From Haloglomus irregulare (GTDB lineage Archaea > Halobacteriota > Halobacteria > Halobacteriales > Haloarculaceae), in the NCBI RefSeq assembly GCF_007421925.1, contig NZ_QMDX01000003.1, positions 62,001-126,000 on the forward strand: a stretch of 64,000 bases of DNA, in the 5' to 3' direction. The number at the start of each line of letters is the position of its first letter. The stretch's first letter is position 1. A program made the position numbers and the translations under genes. This document shows positions 37,317 through 45,776 of this stretch, one piece after another. Under the pieces are notes generated by a model. That model was not told where the DNA came from, searched no databases, and saw nothing but the letters and a program-made list of their open reading frames with translations.

Positions 37317-38021
37317 ATGGCAGAGAACAGTTCGCCGTTCGGAATCGCGTTCGAGGCACAGCGCAGTGCGATCCAGACCACCCAGGAGGCCATCCACACG
37401 AGCGTGGCGGTCCAGCGCGAGGTCAACGGGGCCGTCGTCGACTCCATCGAGCCGACGCGCGAGGTCTCGGACAGTGGCGCGGACCTCGTCCGCTCGGGCA
37501 TCGAGGCCTACCTCGACGCCGTCGAGGCGGCGCTCCCCAGCGACCAGGAGGTCGTCGGTGATCTCCGCGAGAGCATCGACGAGCAGCTCGACACCATCGC
37601 GGAGAGCCGCGAGGAGGCCGCCGACCAGTTCGAGGAGAACCTGCGCGAGGGCGCCGACTCCGTCGACGAGTTCATGTCGGACCTGCTGGAGAGCCTGGAC
37701 GAGCAGATCGACTCCCTGCTCGAGTCCACCGATGACCTCGAGGACAACACGGTCGAGGCCCTGGAGGACCTCCAGAGCCAGGTCGAGGACCTGCAAGACG
37801 AGTTCGAGGAGCGCGGTGACGAGTTCGAGGACCAGGTCGCCGAGGGGCTCGACGGCGTCCAGGACGGCTTCCAGGACGGCGTCGGCCAGCTGACGGAGTC
37901 CATCGAGGACGCCACCGAGCAGCTGGAGGACGCCGCCGCCGACCTGCAGGAGCAGGTCGACGAGATCTCGGAGGACGTCCAGACCCAGGTCGAGGACGTC
38001 TCCGAGGACGTCAGCGCCTGA
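37317..38021 (+). CDS. Acidic coiled-coil (phasin-like) protein
   Basis: A 234-residue, highly acidic protein. From residue 15 it is continuous amphipathic helix with heptad-like repeats (for example LESLDEQIDSLLESTDDLED, then LEDLQSQVEDLQDEFEERG), no Cys and no globular core. The N-terminal part (AFEAQRSAIQTTQEAIHTSV) resembles phasin/PHA-granule-associated or gas-vesicle-type amphipathic helices. The ATG lies about 27 nt behind the TATA box (leaderless). A lipid- or polymer-surface role is inference; a structural coiled coil is the safe statement. Confidence 0.8.
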   Translation: MAENSSPFGIAFEAQRSAIQTTQEAIHTSVAVQREVNGAVVDSIEPTREVSDSGADLVRSGIEAYLDAVEAALPSDQEVVGDLRESIDEQLDTIAESREEAADQFEENLREGADSVDEFMSDLLESLDEQIDSLLESTDDLEDNTVEALEDLQSQVEDLQDEFEERGDEFEDQVAEGLDGVQDGFQDGVGQLTESIEDATEQLEDAAADLQEQVDEISEDVQTQVEDVSEDVSA

Positions 38022-38148
38022 ACGCGCGACGGCCACAACGCTCCCCGTCGTTCCCGTCGCCGGACGCCCGCCCGGCGTCGCCCCCACACCGCGTAGCGGC
38101 CGCGCCGCAGGTCGTGACCTTCTCGGTCCCCGCCCCGCAGGCCCACCT

Positions 38149-38454
38149 ATGGCCGACGAGTCCGAGCGCGACCCCGAGGCGACCCTGGAGGAGTGGAAGG
38201 CGTCGATGAGCGAGGAGCACGAGCGGGCAATCGCCGAGCCGGACCCCGACGCCGACCACGCGGTCGAGGGGGTCGTGCAGGTGAGCTACCGCGTCGGCTA
38301 CGACTACGACCCCGAGGAGGGGCTGGTCGTCGCGAGCGAGGCACAGGTCGACGAACGTGGCGAACCGGAGCTGCTCGGCTGTTCCTGTGGCGTCCGCGGG
38401 ATGACCCGCGAGGAGGCCCGGGAGCACCTCGCTGCCGCGGCCGAGGGCGACTGA
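38149..38454 (+). CDS. Small acidic haloarchaeal protein with a Cys-x-Cys
   Basis: A 101-residue protein (MADESERDPEATLEEWKASM). A helical acidic N-half is followed by a beta-type region (VVQVSYRVGYDYDPEEGLVV) and LGCSCGVRGMTREEAREHL, where the Cys-x-Cys might bind metal. GC3-biased codons support it. I do not recognise the family. Confidence 0.72.
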   Translation: MADESERDPEATLEEWKASMSEEHERAIAEPDPDADHAVEGVVQVSYRVGYDYDPEEGLVVASEAQVDERGEPELLGCSCGVRGMTREEAREHLAAAAEGD

Positions 38455-38507
38455 CCCGGGCGAGCGCCGGGGGAAACGGCTACGACGGCGGCGGCCGAAC
38501 GCGGTAC

Positions 38508-39218
38508 GTGACCGAAACCGAGCCGACACTGTACGATTCGCTGGAGGGGCAGGTGGCGCTGGTGACGGGGGCGACCCGCGGTATCGGGGCCGCCATCGCT
38601 GCCGAGCTGGCGGCCCTGGGTGCGACCGTCTACGCCGGCGCGCGCGATACCGACGACGTGGACGCGCCCGACCAGCAGCCGGTCGAACTGGACGTGACCG
38701 AGGAGGCAGAGATCGCCGCCGCGGTCGACCGGGTCGACGGCGAGGCCGGTCGCCTCGATGTTGTCGTTAACAACGCGGGCGTGTTCCCGCGCTCGGGGCC
38801 GCTCCACACGACGGACACGGCCGACCTGGACCACACGCTGGCCGTGAACCTGCGGGGCCCGACGCTCGTGGCGAAGCACGCCCTGCCGCTGCTGCTCGAG
38901 CGCGAGGGTGGGCGCGTCGTCACCCTCTCGTCGGGACTGGGGCGGTACACGAGCGGCGAGATGGGCGGGGACTACCCGCCGTACCGGCTCTCGAAGGTCG
39001 GCGTCGGCGGGCTCACCGCCTACCTCCACGGCGAGTACGCCGACGACGGGCTGCTGGCCAACGCCGTCTCCCCGGGCTGGGTCGCCACGGACATGGGCGG
39101 CGACGCGGCCCCGCGGTCGCCGGAGACGGGCGCCGAGACGCCGGTCTACTGCGCGCGGTTCCGGCCCGGCAGCCCCGCGGGCCGCCTCTGGAAGGACCGC
39201 GAACGCATCCCCTGGTGA
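38508..39218 (+). CDS. Short-chain dehydrogenase/reductase (SDR)
   Basis: A 236-residue classical SDR starting at a GTG (VTETEPTLYDSLEGQVALVT). It has TGATRGIG for the cofactor, GARDTDD, NNAGVFP, the catalytic LSSGLG and YRLSK. The C-terminus (RFRPGSPAGRLWKDRERIPW) fits the carbonyl reductase-like subgroup. It follows the small acidic gene by 53 bp. The substrate is unknown. Confidence 0.9.
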   Translation: MTETEPTLYDSLEGQVALVTGATRGIGAAIAAELAALGATVYAGARDTDDVDAPDQQPVELDVTEEAEIAAAVDRVDGEAGRLDVVVNNAGVFPRSGPLHTTDTADLDHTLAVNLRGPTLVAKHALPLLLEREGGRVVTLSSGLGRYTSGEMGGDYPPYRLSKVGVGGLTAYLHGEYADDGLLANAVSPGWVATDMGGDAAPRSPETGAETPVYCARFRPGSPAGRLWKDRERIPW

Positions 39219-39261
39219 GGTCCCCCCGACGCTTTTCGCCGCGCCGACCGTGGCCCCGCAT

Positions 39262-39675
39262 ATGTCACTCGCCGACCGCGTCGACGGCATCGTCCACGAG
39301 AGGACCCAGACAGCGGGTCCGGGGCTCGACCTGACGGTCGACGCCGTCCACGCCCTCACCGCACCCGGCGCCATCGACTTCGGCGGCGGCGAACTGGACC
39401 CCGCCGAGACGACCCCGCTGGACACGGTGAAGAACGACCCGGACGAGGACTACGGCTGGTGGACGCTCTCGCCGGGGACCTACCTCGTCACGTACAACGA
39501 GTCGCTGACGGGCGAGGAGCCGGTCGTGCTCCAGCCACGGGACGCACTGGTCGAACGGGGCGCGAGCCACCCGACGCTGCACGTCCGGCGGCTGCCACGG
39601 GTACCGCTGACGGTGCCCGAGGCCGGCCTCCACCTGAAGGAGAACGCCCGGGTGTCGACGCTGGTCGAGCGGTGA
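39262..39675 (+). CDS. dUTPase/dCTP deaminase-superfamily protein
   Basis: A 137-residue protein. GPGLDLTVDAVHALTAPGAI resembles the N-terminal beta-strand of dUTPase-fold enzymes, and GTYLVTYNESLTGEEPVVLQ, then LVERGASHPTLHV and AGLHLKENARVSTLVE fit the jelly-roll core. It is shorter than dCTP deaminases (about 190) and near trimeric dUTPase length. The catalytic Asp motif is not clear, so it may be a divergent, non-catalytic member. Confidence 0.7.
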   Translation: MSLADRVDGIVHERTQTAGPGLDLTVDAVHALTAPGAIDFGGGELDPAETTPLDTVKNDPDEDYGWWTLSPGTYLVTYNESLTGEEPVVLQPRDALVERGASHPTLHVRRLPRVPLTVPEAGLHLKENARVSTLVER

Positions 39676-39763
39676 TGGCCACCGGCACCGGTGCCGGCGC
39701 GGTCGTGTAGTTTCGGGGCGAACCTGGGCAACTATTATTGTGAGTCGGTCGACCCATATTCCC

Positions 39764-41251
39764 ATGTCAGGTACCCCCAGGGTACTGGCCGAGACGACGA
39801 GCCTCTGTCCCGACTGCCTCGAGCGGATCCCCGGCCGGTACGAGGTCCACGAGGACGGCGACGACGAACACGTCGAACTGGCCCGGGAGTGTTCCGACCA
39901 CGGCCACGCCAGCCGGCGGGTCTGGGGGTCGGTCGACCACTGGGAGTGGGCCCACGAGATGGCCGGCGGGGTCGCCCCCGAGCCGGCGCCCGAGGAGGAG
40001 TTCGTCGTCGACAACGACCACGCCTGTCTCGCGGTCGTGGAGGTGACCGAGAGCTGCAACCTCTCCTGTTCGTTCTGCTTCGCCTCGTCCAGCCCCGAGG
40101 GCGCCCACCGGCCGACCGAGGAGGTCGTCGACCTGCTGGAGACGGTCAAGCAGGACGGCGAGCCCCGGCCGGTCCAGTTCTCCGGCGGCGAGCCGACCGT
40201 ACGGGACGACCTGCCCGAACTGGTCGAACTCGCGCGGGATATGGACTTCACCCACATCGAGGTGAACACGAACGGCATCCGCCTGGGCACGGAGGAGGGG
40301 TACGCGGGGCGGCTGGCCGACGCCGGCGTCACGGCCATCTACCTCCAGTTCGACGGCCTCAGCGGCGAGGCCAGCGAGGAGATCCGCGAGGTCGATATCA
40401 TCGAGGAGAAACGGCGGGCCGTCGAGGCCTGCCGCGAGGCTGGCCTCCCGGTCGTGCTGGTCCCGACCGTCGTCCCGGACGTCAACGACGACGAGATGGC
40501 CGACATCGTCGAGTTCGCGATGGACAACCTGGACGTGGTCGAGTCGATCAACTTCCAGCCGGTCGCGCAGTTCGGCCGGTACGAGGAGCACGGCGGCCGC
40601 TTCTCGATGGACGAGGCCGCCCGGACCTTCGCCGACCAGATGCCGGGGCTCGGCACCCGTGACTTCATGCCGATTCCCTGCTGCTCGGCCACCTGCCAGA
40701 TGGCCAGCATCCTGGTCCGGGACGACGACGGCGAGGTCTCATCGCTCGCGCAGTACGTCTCCCCCGAGCTCTACCAGCAGATGTCCTCGATGATCGGCGA
40801 GGAGCAGTGGCTGGAGATGATGGCCGGGACCGACCTCGGCGGGGACGCGGTCTGCTCGGCGGTCGGCTGCTGTGGCGACGATGCCACCCCGATTCCGGGG
40901 GTGCCCGACGAGATCCTCGAGATGTTCGGCGACGTGCTCGCCGTCTCCTTCACCGGCTTCATGGACGTCGACGTCGGCGACGCGGGGAAGCTCTCGAACT
41001 GCTGTGTCTCCGTTCCCACGGAGAGCGGGGAGCTGGTGCCGTTCTGCGCCTACAACATGACCACCGACGACGGGGAGTACGCCATCCGGAACCGGAACGA
41101 CTGGGGCGGTCGTGACGCCGTCGGCGCGCCGACCTCCTTTGCCGACCGCGCCACGGAGGCGGCGGCGGCGGACCTGCCCGACCCCGAGGCCGACGCGCTG
41201 GACGCCGACCCCGGGGAGACCACCCACTACCTCGCGGAGGACGACGACTGA
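39764..41251 (+). CDS. Radical SAM protein of the MJ0619/tetraether-synthase-like clan
   Basis: A 495-residue iron-sulfur enzyme. An N-terminal Cys pair domain (TTSLCPDCLERIPGRY, then RECSDHGH) precedes the radical SAM core with CNLSCSFC (Cys98, 102, 105), FSGGEPTVRDDL and VNTNGIRL. The C-terminal third adds several Cys motifs (IPCCSATC, VCSAVGCCG, LSNCCVSV, FCAYN), consistent with extra Fe-S clusters. The domain order matches MJ0619-type proteins, which include archaeal tetraether lipid synthase. The ATG at 39764 has an AT-rich box (CTATTATTG) about 27 nt upstream. A methyltransferase gene starts 1 nt behind its stop. Confidence 0.88.
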   Translation: MSGTPRVLAETTSLCPDCLERIPGRYEVHEDGDDEHVELARECSDHGHASRRVWGSVDHWEWAHEMAGGVAPEPAPEEEFVVDNDHACLAVVEVTESCNLSCSFCFASSSPEGAHRPTEEVVDLLETVKQDGEPRPVQFSGGEPTVRDDLPELVELARDMDFTHIEVNTNGIRLGTEEGYAGRLADAGVTAIYLQFDGLSGEASEEIREVDIIEEKRRAVEACREAGLPVVLVPTVVPDVNDDEMADIVEFAMDNLDVVESINFQPVAQFGRYEEHGGRFSMDEAARTFADQMPGLGTRDFMPIPCCSATCQMASILVRDDDGEVSSLAQYVSPELYQQMSSMIGEEQWLEMMAGTDLGGDAVCSAVGCCGDDATPIPGVPDEILEMFGDVLAVSFTGFMDVDVGDAGKLSNCCVSVPTESGELVPFCAYNMTTDDGEYAIRNRNDWGGRDAVGAPTSFADRATEAAAADLPDPEADALDADPGETTHYLAEDDD

Positions 41252-41252
41252 G

Positions 41253-41978
41253 ATGAACCCGCTGGAAGCCGCGCTGTCGAACCCCTGGGCCGCGCTCCGG
41301 GCGGTCACCGACGACCCGCTGCATCCGGGCGGTGCGGCGGCGACCGGTGAACTGCTGGACCGGGCTGGCGTGGGCGCCGGGACGCGCCTGCTGGACGCCG
41401 GCTGCGGCGGCGGGGAGTCGCTCGCACTCGCCGCCGAGCGCGGCGCACGGCCGGTCGGTCTGGACCGCGACCCCGGACTCGACGACGGCGTGCCCGACCT
41501 GCCGGTCGTCCGCGGGGACATGCTGTCGTTCCCGGTCCGGGACGACGCGCTCGACGTGGTCCTCGCAGAGTGCACGCTCTGTCTCTCCGACGATGTCCCG
41601 GCCACGCTCGCCGAGGCCCGACGCGTGCTCGACGAAGGGGGTCGACTCGCCCTCTCGGACGTCGTCACCGACGGCGAGTCGCCGGAGCTGCCGCCGTTCA
41701 TCGCGGGCGCGCTCTGTCTGACCAACGGGACGGACCGCGACCGCGAGCGGCTACGCGAGCGCGTCGAGGACGCCGGCTTCCGCGTCGCCGAGGTCCGGGA
41801 CCACCGCGAGGACCTGTTGGCGATGCGCGAGCAGGTCGGCGAGGCCGTCGACATCGAGGGGCTGGTCGCCGCCGCCGGCGGGGACGCCGCGTCCCTCCGC
41901 GAGCAGGGGGCGAAGCTGGGCCGGCAGGTCGAGGACGGGACCATCGGCTACGTCTCCGTCGTCGCCGAGGCCGTATAG
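41253..41978 (+). CDS. SAM-dependent methyltransferase coupled to the radical SAM gene
   Basis: A 241-residue class I methyltransferase: DDPLHPGGAAATGELLDRAG, motif I LLDAGCGGGESLAL, then LAECTLCLSDD and GGRLALSDVV. The R-P-G-G-like start and the Cys-rich AECTLCLS are reminiscent of the TrsM (DVU_1556) methyltransferases that pair with radical SAM partners in a bacterial gene set; I state that as inference. It starts 1 nt behind the radical SAM stop, so the two products are probably made together. Confidence 0.85.
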   Translation: MNPLEAALSNPWAALRAVTDDPLHPGGAAATGELLDRAGVGAGTRLLDAGCGGGESLALAAERGARPVGLDRDPGLDDGVPDLPVVRGDMLSFPVRDDALDVVLAECTLCLSDDVPATLAEARRVLDEGGRLALSDVVTDGESPELPPFIAGALCLTNGTDRDRERLRERVEDAGFRVAEVRDHREDLLAMREQVGEAVDIEGLVAAAGGDAASLREQGAKLGRQVEDGTIGYVSVVAEAV

Positions 41979-42069
41979 GAGTTGTATCAGCCATAACCCG
42001 GCTATATACGGTATATCCGCCCGAACAGCCGTTCCGTACGTATGTTTCGGGGGCTCGCGTAGAACCGTC

Positions 42070-44139
42070 TCACAGCGTCTCGGCGTCGAGCGCCTGCTCC
42101 GCCCGACGCTGGAGCTGCGACAGCCGGCGGTCGACCGCGTTCGCGGTCGTCCCCGGAACGTTCCCCCGGGCCGATGAGAGCGCCTCGCCCACCCGTTCGA
42201 GCCGGGTTACGACGGCCCGGAGCTGCTGGTCGGCCCCCTGCCCGTCGCCCTGTTCGGCGCGCTCGAGCGCCGCGGCCGCCGCGCGCTGTACCGCGTCCAG
42301 CGCGGTCGCCAGCCCGCCGGCAGCCCCCGACGGCGTGGGTCGGCTCCCGCCGCCGGGGGTGTCGTCGTCATCGTCGTCCGGGTCCCCGTCGGCCGCATCG
42401 GCCACCGCGTCGCGTGTCTCGCCGGCCAACGACCCGAGGAACGCCGCCAGCGAGGCCTTCCCCGTCCGGGGGCGCTCGACGGTCACCGGGTCGTCCGCGT
42501 CGGGGTCGGGGTCGGGGTTGACCCGGAAGGCGCCCACCTCGTCGTCCGTGTCCCGGACCTCGGCGGTGTAGGCCCCCTCGCGGTGGACGTAGACGGCGTC
42601 GCGCCCCTCCAACCGGCTGTCGTAGATGCGGCCGCCGAAGTCGTCCTCGACGGCGGCGCGCCGGAGGTCGTCGTCGGTCCCCTCGGTGTCGATGCGGAGC
42701 TTCCGGGCGTCCTCGGTGGCGACCATCGCCACCGTCCCGGCCGCGCCCGCCGCGGTCGGGCCGTCGGTCGTCAGTCGCTCGCTGTGGGGCGCGCGGCCGG
42801 CGCCGTTGACCGTCAGGCGGTGTTCACCGGCGGACACGTCGGCGACGACGGCGCCCCGAGACGTCGGGACGGCGACCGGGTCGCTCTCGACGAGGGCGAT
42901 GGATTCGACGGTCGGTTGCTCGGTCGTCACGCCCTCCCCGTCGGGGGCGTCGCCGTCGGGCGCCACGTCCCGGACGGCGGCGACCAGCCGGGCCGCCGGC
43001 CCGCCCTCGCCGATGGCCGCGTAGCGCTCGGCCAGCGTCGCGCGGTGGTTCGGGTCGCTGATGTCCTCCGCCGGGTTCCGGTAGCGGGACTGGTCCCACG
43101 GCGTTCCGGCGGTCGTGATATGGCTCGCGATGGCGTCCTCGACGAAGCCGGGGACGGAGAGCTCGAAGCTCAGCTGCGGGCCCGTGAACGCGTCGATGTC
43201 CTCCGCCTCGCTCGTCGGCACGAGGTCGTAGTCGATGTCGCCGCCAGGGCCGAGCGCCAGGCCCGGCACCCGCCCGGGGAGGTCGCTCGGGGGCTGTGCC
43301 AGCTCGGCGTACGACCGGACGGTGTGCTCCGGGGGGGCGAGGTGGCGCCGCTCGAACGTCGGCAGCGCCGGATGCTCGTACACCGGCGCACCGTCCAGCT
43401 CCGGGACGACGTACGGCAGCCGGAACGCCTCGTCGCGGGGGAGCCCGTAGGCGACCGGCAGCTCCGCGAGCGTCTCCACGACGCTCAGCGCCGCGTTGGT
43501 CACGTCGGCGGGCGCCCCGTCGATGGGGAGCCGCTGGAAGCTCTCGGCCAGCTCGTTCAGCGAGAGCGCGCTGGAGTGCGAGCCGAGCTCCGAGAGCACC
43601 CGCGGCTGCCGGGCCGGGTCGATGAACTCGTTGTTCGGGACCGACCGGGAGTGCGAGCTGGCGACGTACAGCTGCTGTATGTCCGACTCGGCGTCGACGA
43701 AGACGTGGAGGGCCTCCCAGTCGTGCCAGTGGAAGTTGGTCGAGAACTGGTCGAACGCCGAGTACCACCAGAACTGGATCACCTCCAGCGGCGAGTCCCG
43801 GTAGCGCCGGCCGTTGTAGAACAGCGTCGGCGCCGGCGGGTCGTCGGGGCCACCGGCGGCGAGGTAGCCCTCGACGGCGTCGAACCCGGCGACCACCCGC
43901 TCGCCGTCGCGGTCGGTCGCGTACGGCCGGGGGTCGGTCGGGAACCACGTCTCCGCGGCGTCGAAGTGCAGCGTCGGGGCGAACGCCTCCGCGAGTTCGG
44001 TCTCGCGGTCCGGGGGGAGCGGCTCCGTGGCCGCGGTCCCGTCGCCGCCGTCGGGGGTCGAACAGCCCGCGAGCGCGCCGAGAGCGCCGGCTCCGGCCGC
44101 CGCGAGCAGCGCCCGCCGGCTCGGTTCCGCACCGTGCAT
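42070..44139 (-). CDS. Large Tat-exported lipoprotein, possible Vps62-like domain
   Basis: A 689-residue protein. Its signal MHGAEPSRRALLAAAGAGAL, followed by a lipobox LAGC, marks a twin-arginine lipoprotein anchored to the outer face of the membrane. Residues about 115-160 hold FWWYSAFDQFSTNFHWHDWE, like the H-x-x-D-W-E segment of Vps62-type domains. The rest has Asp-rich linkers and a C-terminal helical region (LQRRAEQALDAETL). The function is unknown; the domain call is weak. Confidence 0.78.
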   Translation of the reverse strand: MHGAEPSRRALLAAAGAGALGALAGCSTPDGGDGTAATEPLPPDRETELAEAFAPTLHFDAAETWFPTDPRPYATDRDGERVVAGFDAVEGYLAAGGPDDPPAPTLFYNGRRYRDSPLEVIQFWWYSAFDQFSTNFHWHDWEALHVFVDAESDIQQLYVASSHSRSVPNNEFIDPARQPRVLSELGSHSSALSLNELAESFQRLPIDGAPADVTNAALSVVETLAELPVAYGLPRDEAFRLPYVVPELDGAPVYEHPALPTFERRHLAPPEHTVRSYAELAQPPSDLPGRVPGLALGPGGDIDYDLVPTSEAEDIDAFTGPQLSFELSVPGFVEDAIASHITTAGTPWDQSRYRNPAEDISDPNHRATLAERYAAIGEGGPAARLVAAVRDVAPDGDAPDGEGVTTEQPTVESIALVESDPVAVPTSRGAVVADVSAGEHRLTVNGAGRAPHSERLTTDGPTAAGAAGTVAMVATEDARKLRIDTEGTDDDLRRAAVEDDFGGRIYDSRLEGRDAVYVHREGAYTAEVRDTDDEVGAFRVNPDPDPDADDPVTVERPRTGKASLAAFLGSLAGETRDAVADAADGDPDDDDDDTPGGGSRPTPSGAAGGLATALDAVQRAAAAALERAEQGDGQGADQQLRAVVTRLERVGEALSSARGNVPGTTANAVDRRLSQLQRRAEQALDAETL

Positions 44140-44300
44140 GCCCCCTCGTTGTCGGGCCTCTGGTATGCACCTGCCGGCCGATTGGGGCCGACCGCTTCGG
44201 TCACGGGGGCCGTCGGGAGCGCCGGAGCGGTGCGAGCACGGTGGCGGCGTCGGCCGCGCCCCCGACAAGACATTTACCGAACGGTCGAAACGGTCCCGCC

Positions 44301-45623
44301 ATGCGCCGCCCTCCACGCCCCGGTGTGGCCGTCGCGGTCGTGCTCGCGGTGCTCGCGGTCGCGACGCTCGCACCCGCCGGGGCCAGCTCCCCGCCCCGAC
44401 CCGCCTGTCCGGCCTGCGGCACGCTCTTCGAGCAGGCCGCCGACGACCGCGGTGCCGACGTGACCGTCCGCGAGAGCCGCGCGCTCGTCCAGGTCCACGC
44501 GAACGGCAGCGCCACGTGGACCATCCGGAACCGGCTGAACGCCACCGACGGCCTCGACGGGGGGACGCTGGACGGGATCGCCCGCGAACGCACCGACGGC
44601 TACGGCCCGCCCGACGATGCGACGCTCCGGGACGCCCGGCTCGAGGCGAACGTCGCCGTGGTCGTCCTGTACGACGCGGACGCGGCCGAGCGCCACGCCG
44701 GCCTGCTGATGGTCGACTACCTCAACGCCGACGGCGAGGGGACCGGTATCCGGATGAACGCCGACCTGTTCCGCGTCCGCGGTCCGGCCGGGACGGTCGT
44801 CACCAACGCGCCCGCAGGGGCCGTCAAGGACGGCCGCACCGCGGCCTGGACGGGACACACCGGCGACGCGGCGTTGGGCGCCCGGAAGGGCGTCGGCGAG
44901 GCGCGCGTCGTCATCGGGCCCGCATCGACCAGCGGCATCAGGACGAACGCCGCGCTCGCGCTGGCCACGCTCCCGGTCGTCATCGAGACGCTGGGACGCT
45001 TCGTCCTCGGGCAGACGTTCCTGTTCGCGCTGGGGCTCGGAGTCGCGGCCTACGCCGTTCGGGGGTCCGAACGGGACCCGACCACCCTCGGCGGCGGGTT
45101 CGTCGCCTGTGGCGTCGCGGCGGTGGTCGTCCCGGCTATCGTCTACGGGCCGGACTGGCTATGGATAACCGCGCCGGCGCTCGCCGCCATCCCGGTCGGG
45201 GTGGCCGCCACTCGCCCGGCGGTGCGCGAGCGCCGGTGGACGCCACGCTCGCTCGCGGTCGGCGCCGTCCTCGCGCTCGCGGGGGCCGCGGCCGCACTGT
45301 TCGCGCTCGAACTCGCCGTCGGTGGCTCCGGACCGCTCGGCACGACGATGGGGTCGCTCGCCGTCGCGGGCCCGCTGGTCGCCTGCCTCCCGCTCGGCGC
45401 CGCGCTCGCCCGCGACCGACGGACGGCCGCGGCCTGGGGCGGGGTCGTCGTCCTCGGGTTCATCGTGATGACGCTGACGATCGTCGACCCCGTCGACCCG
45501 CCGACCGGGCTCGGCGGTGGGGTCCTGCTGGCCTTCCTCTCCATCGCCGCCGTCGTCGGGCCCATGCTGTGCGCTCCGGTCCTCGCACTGGGACGGGCGC
45601 TGGCGACCCCGCGGGCGGAGTGA
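44301..45623 (+). CDS. Membrane protein with extracytoplasmic N-terminal domain
   Basis: A 440-residue protein. Signal peptide MRRPPRPGVAVAVVLAVLAV, then an external domain with a Cys pair (ACPACG) and N-linked sequons (RNRLNATDG). After residue about 220 come about seven hydrophobic helices (from LGQTFLFALGLGVAAYAV). The layout resembles DUF1616/oligosaccharide-linked membrane proteins in shape only. It is divergent from the Tat lipoprotein. Confidence 0.78.
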   Translation: MRRPPRPGVAVAVVLAVLAVATLAPAGASSPPRPACPACGTLFEQAADDRGADVTVRESRALVQVHANGSATWTIRNRLNATDGLDGGTLDGIARERTDGYGPPDDATLRDARLEANVAVVVLYDADAAERHAGLLMVDYLNADGEGTGIRMNADLFRVRGPAGTVVTNAPAGAVKDGRTAAWTGHTGDAALGARKGVGEARVVIGPASTSGIRTNAALALATLPVVIETLGRFVLGQTFLFALGLGVAAYAVRGSERDPTTLGGGFVACGVAAVVVPAIVYGPDWLWITAPALAAIPVGVAATRPAVRERRWTPRSLAVGAVLALAGAAAALFALELAVGGSGPLGTTMGSLAVAGPLVACLPLGAALARDRRTAAAWGGVVVLGFIVMTLTIVDPVDPPTGLGGGVLLAFLSIAAVVGPMLCAPVLALGRALATPRAE

Positions 45624-45776
45624 CGAGCGGTCGGCGGTGCACGACGACGCGCGCTGGCACGTCGCGCGGCTCGATTGCCGGCCGTGCCCCGGGCGGTCCG
45701 CGAGTGCCCGGAGCGAGCCGAAGGGGCCGTGACGACCGTAACGCCCACCTGTTCCCGTCCCGAGACCCCGCTCACA

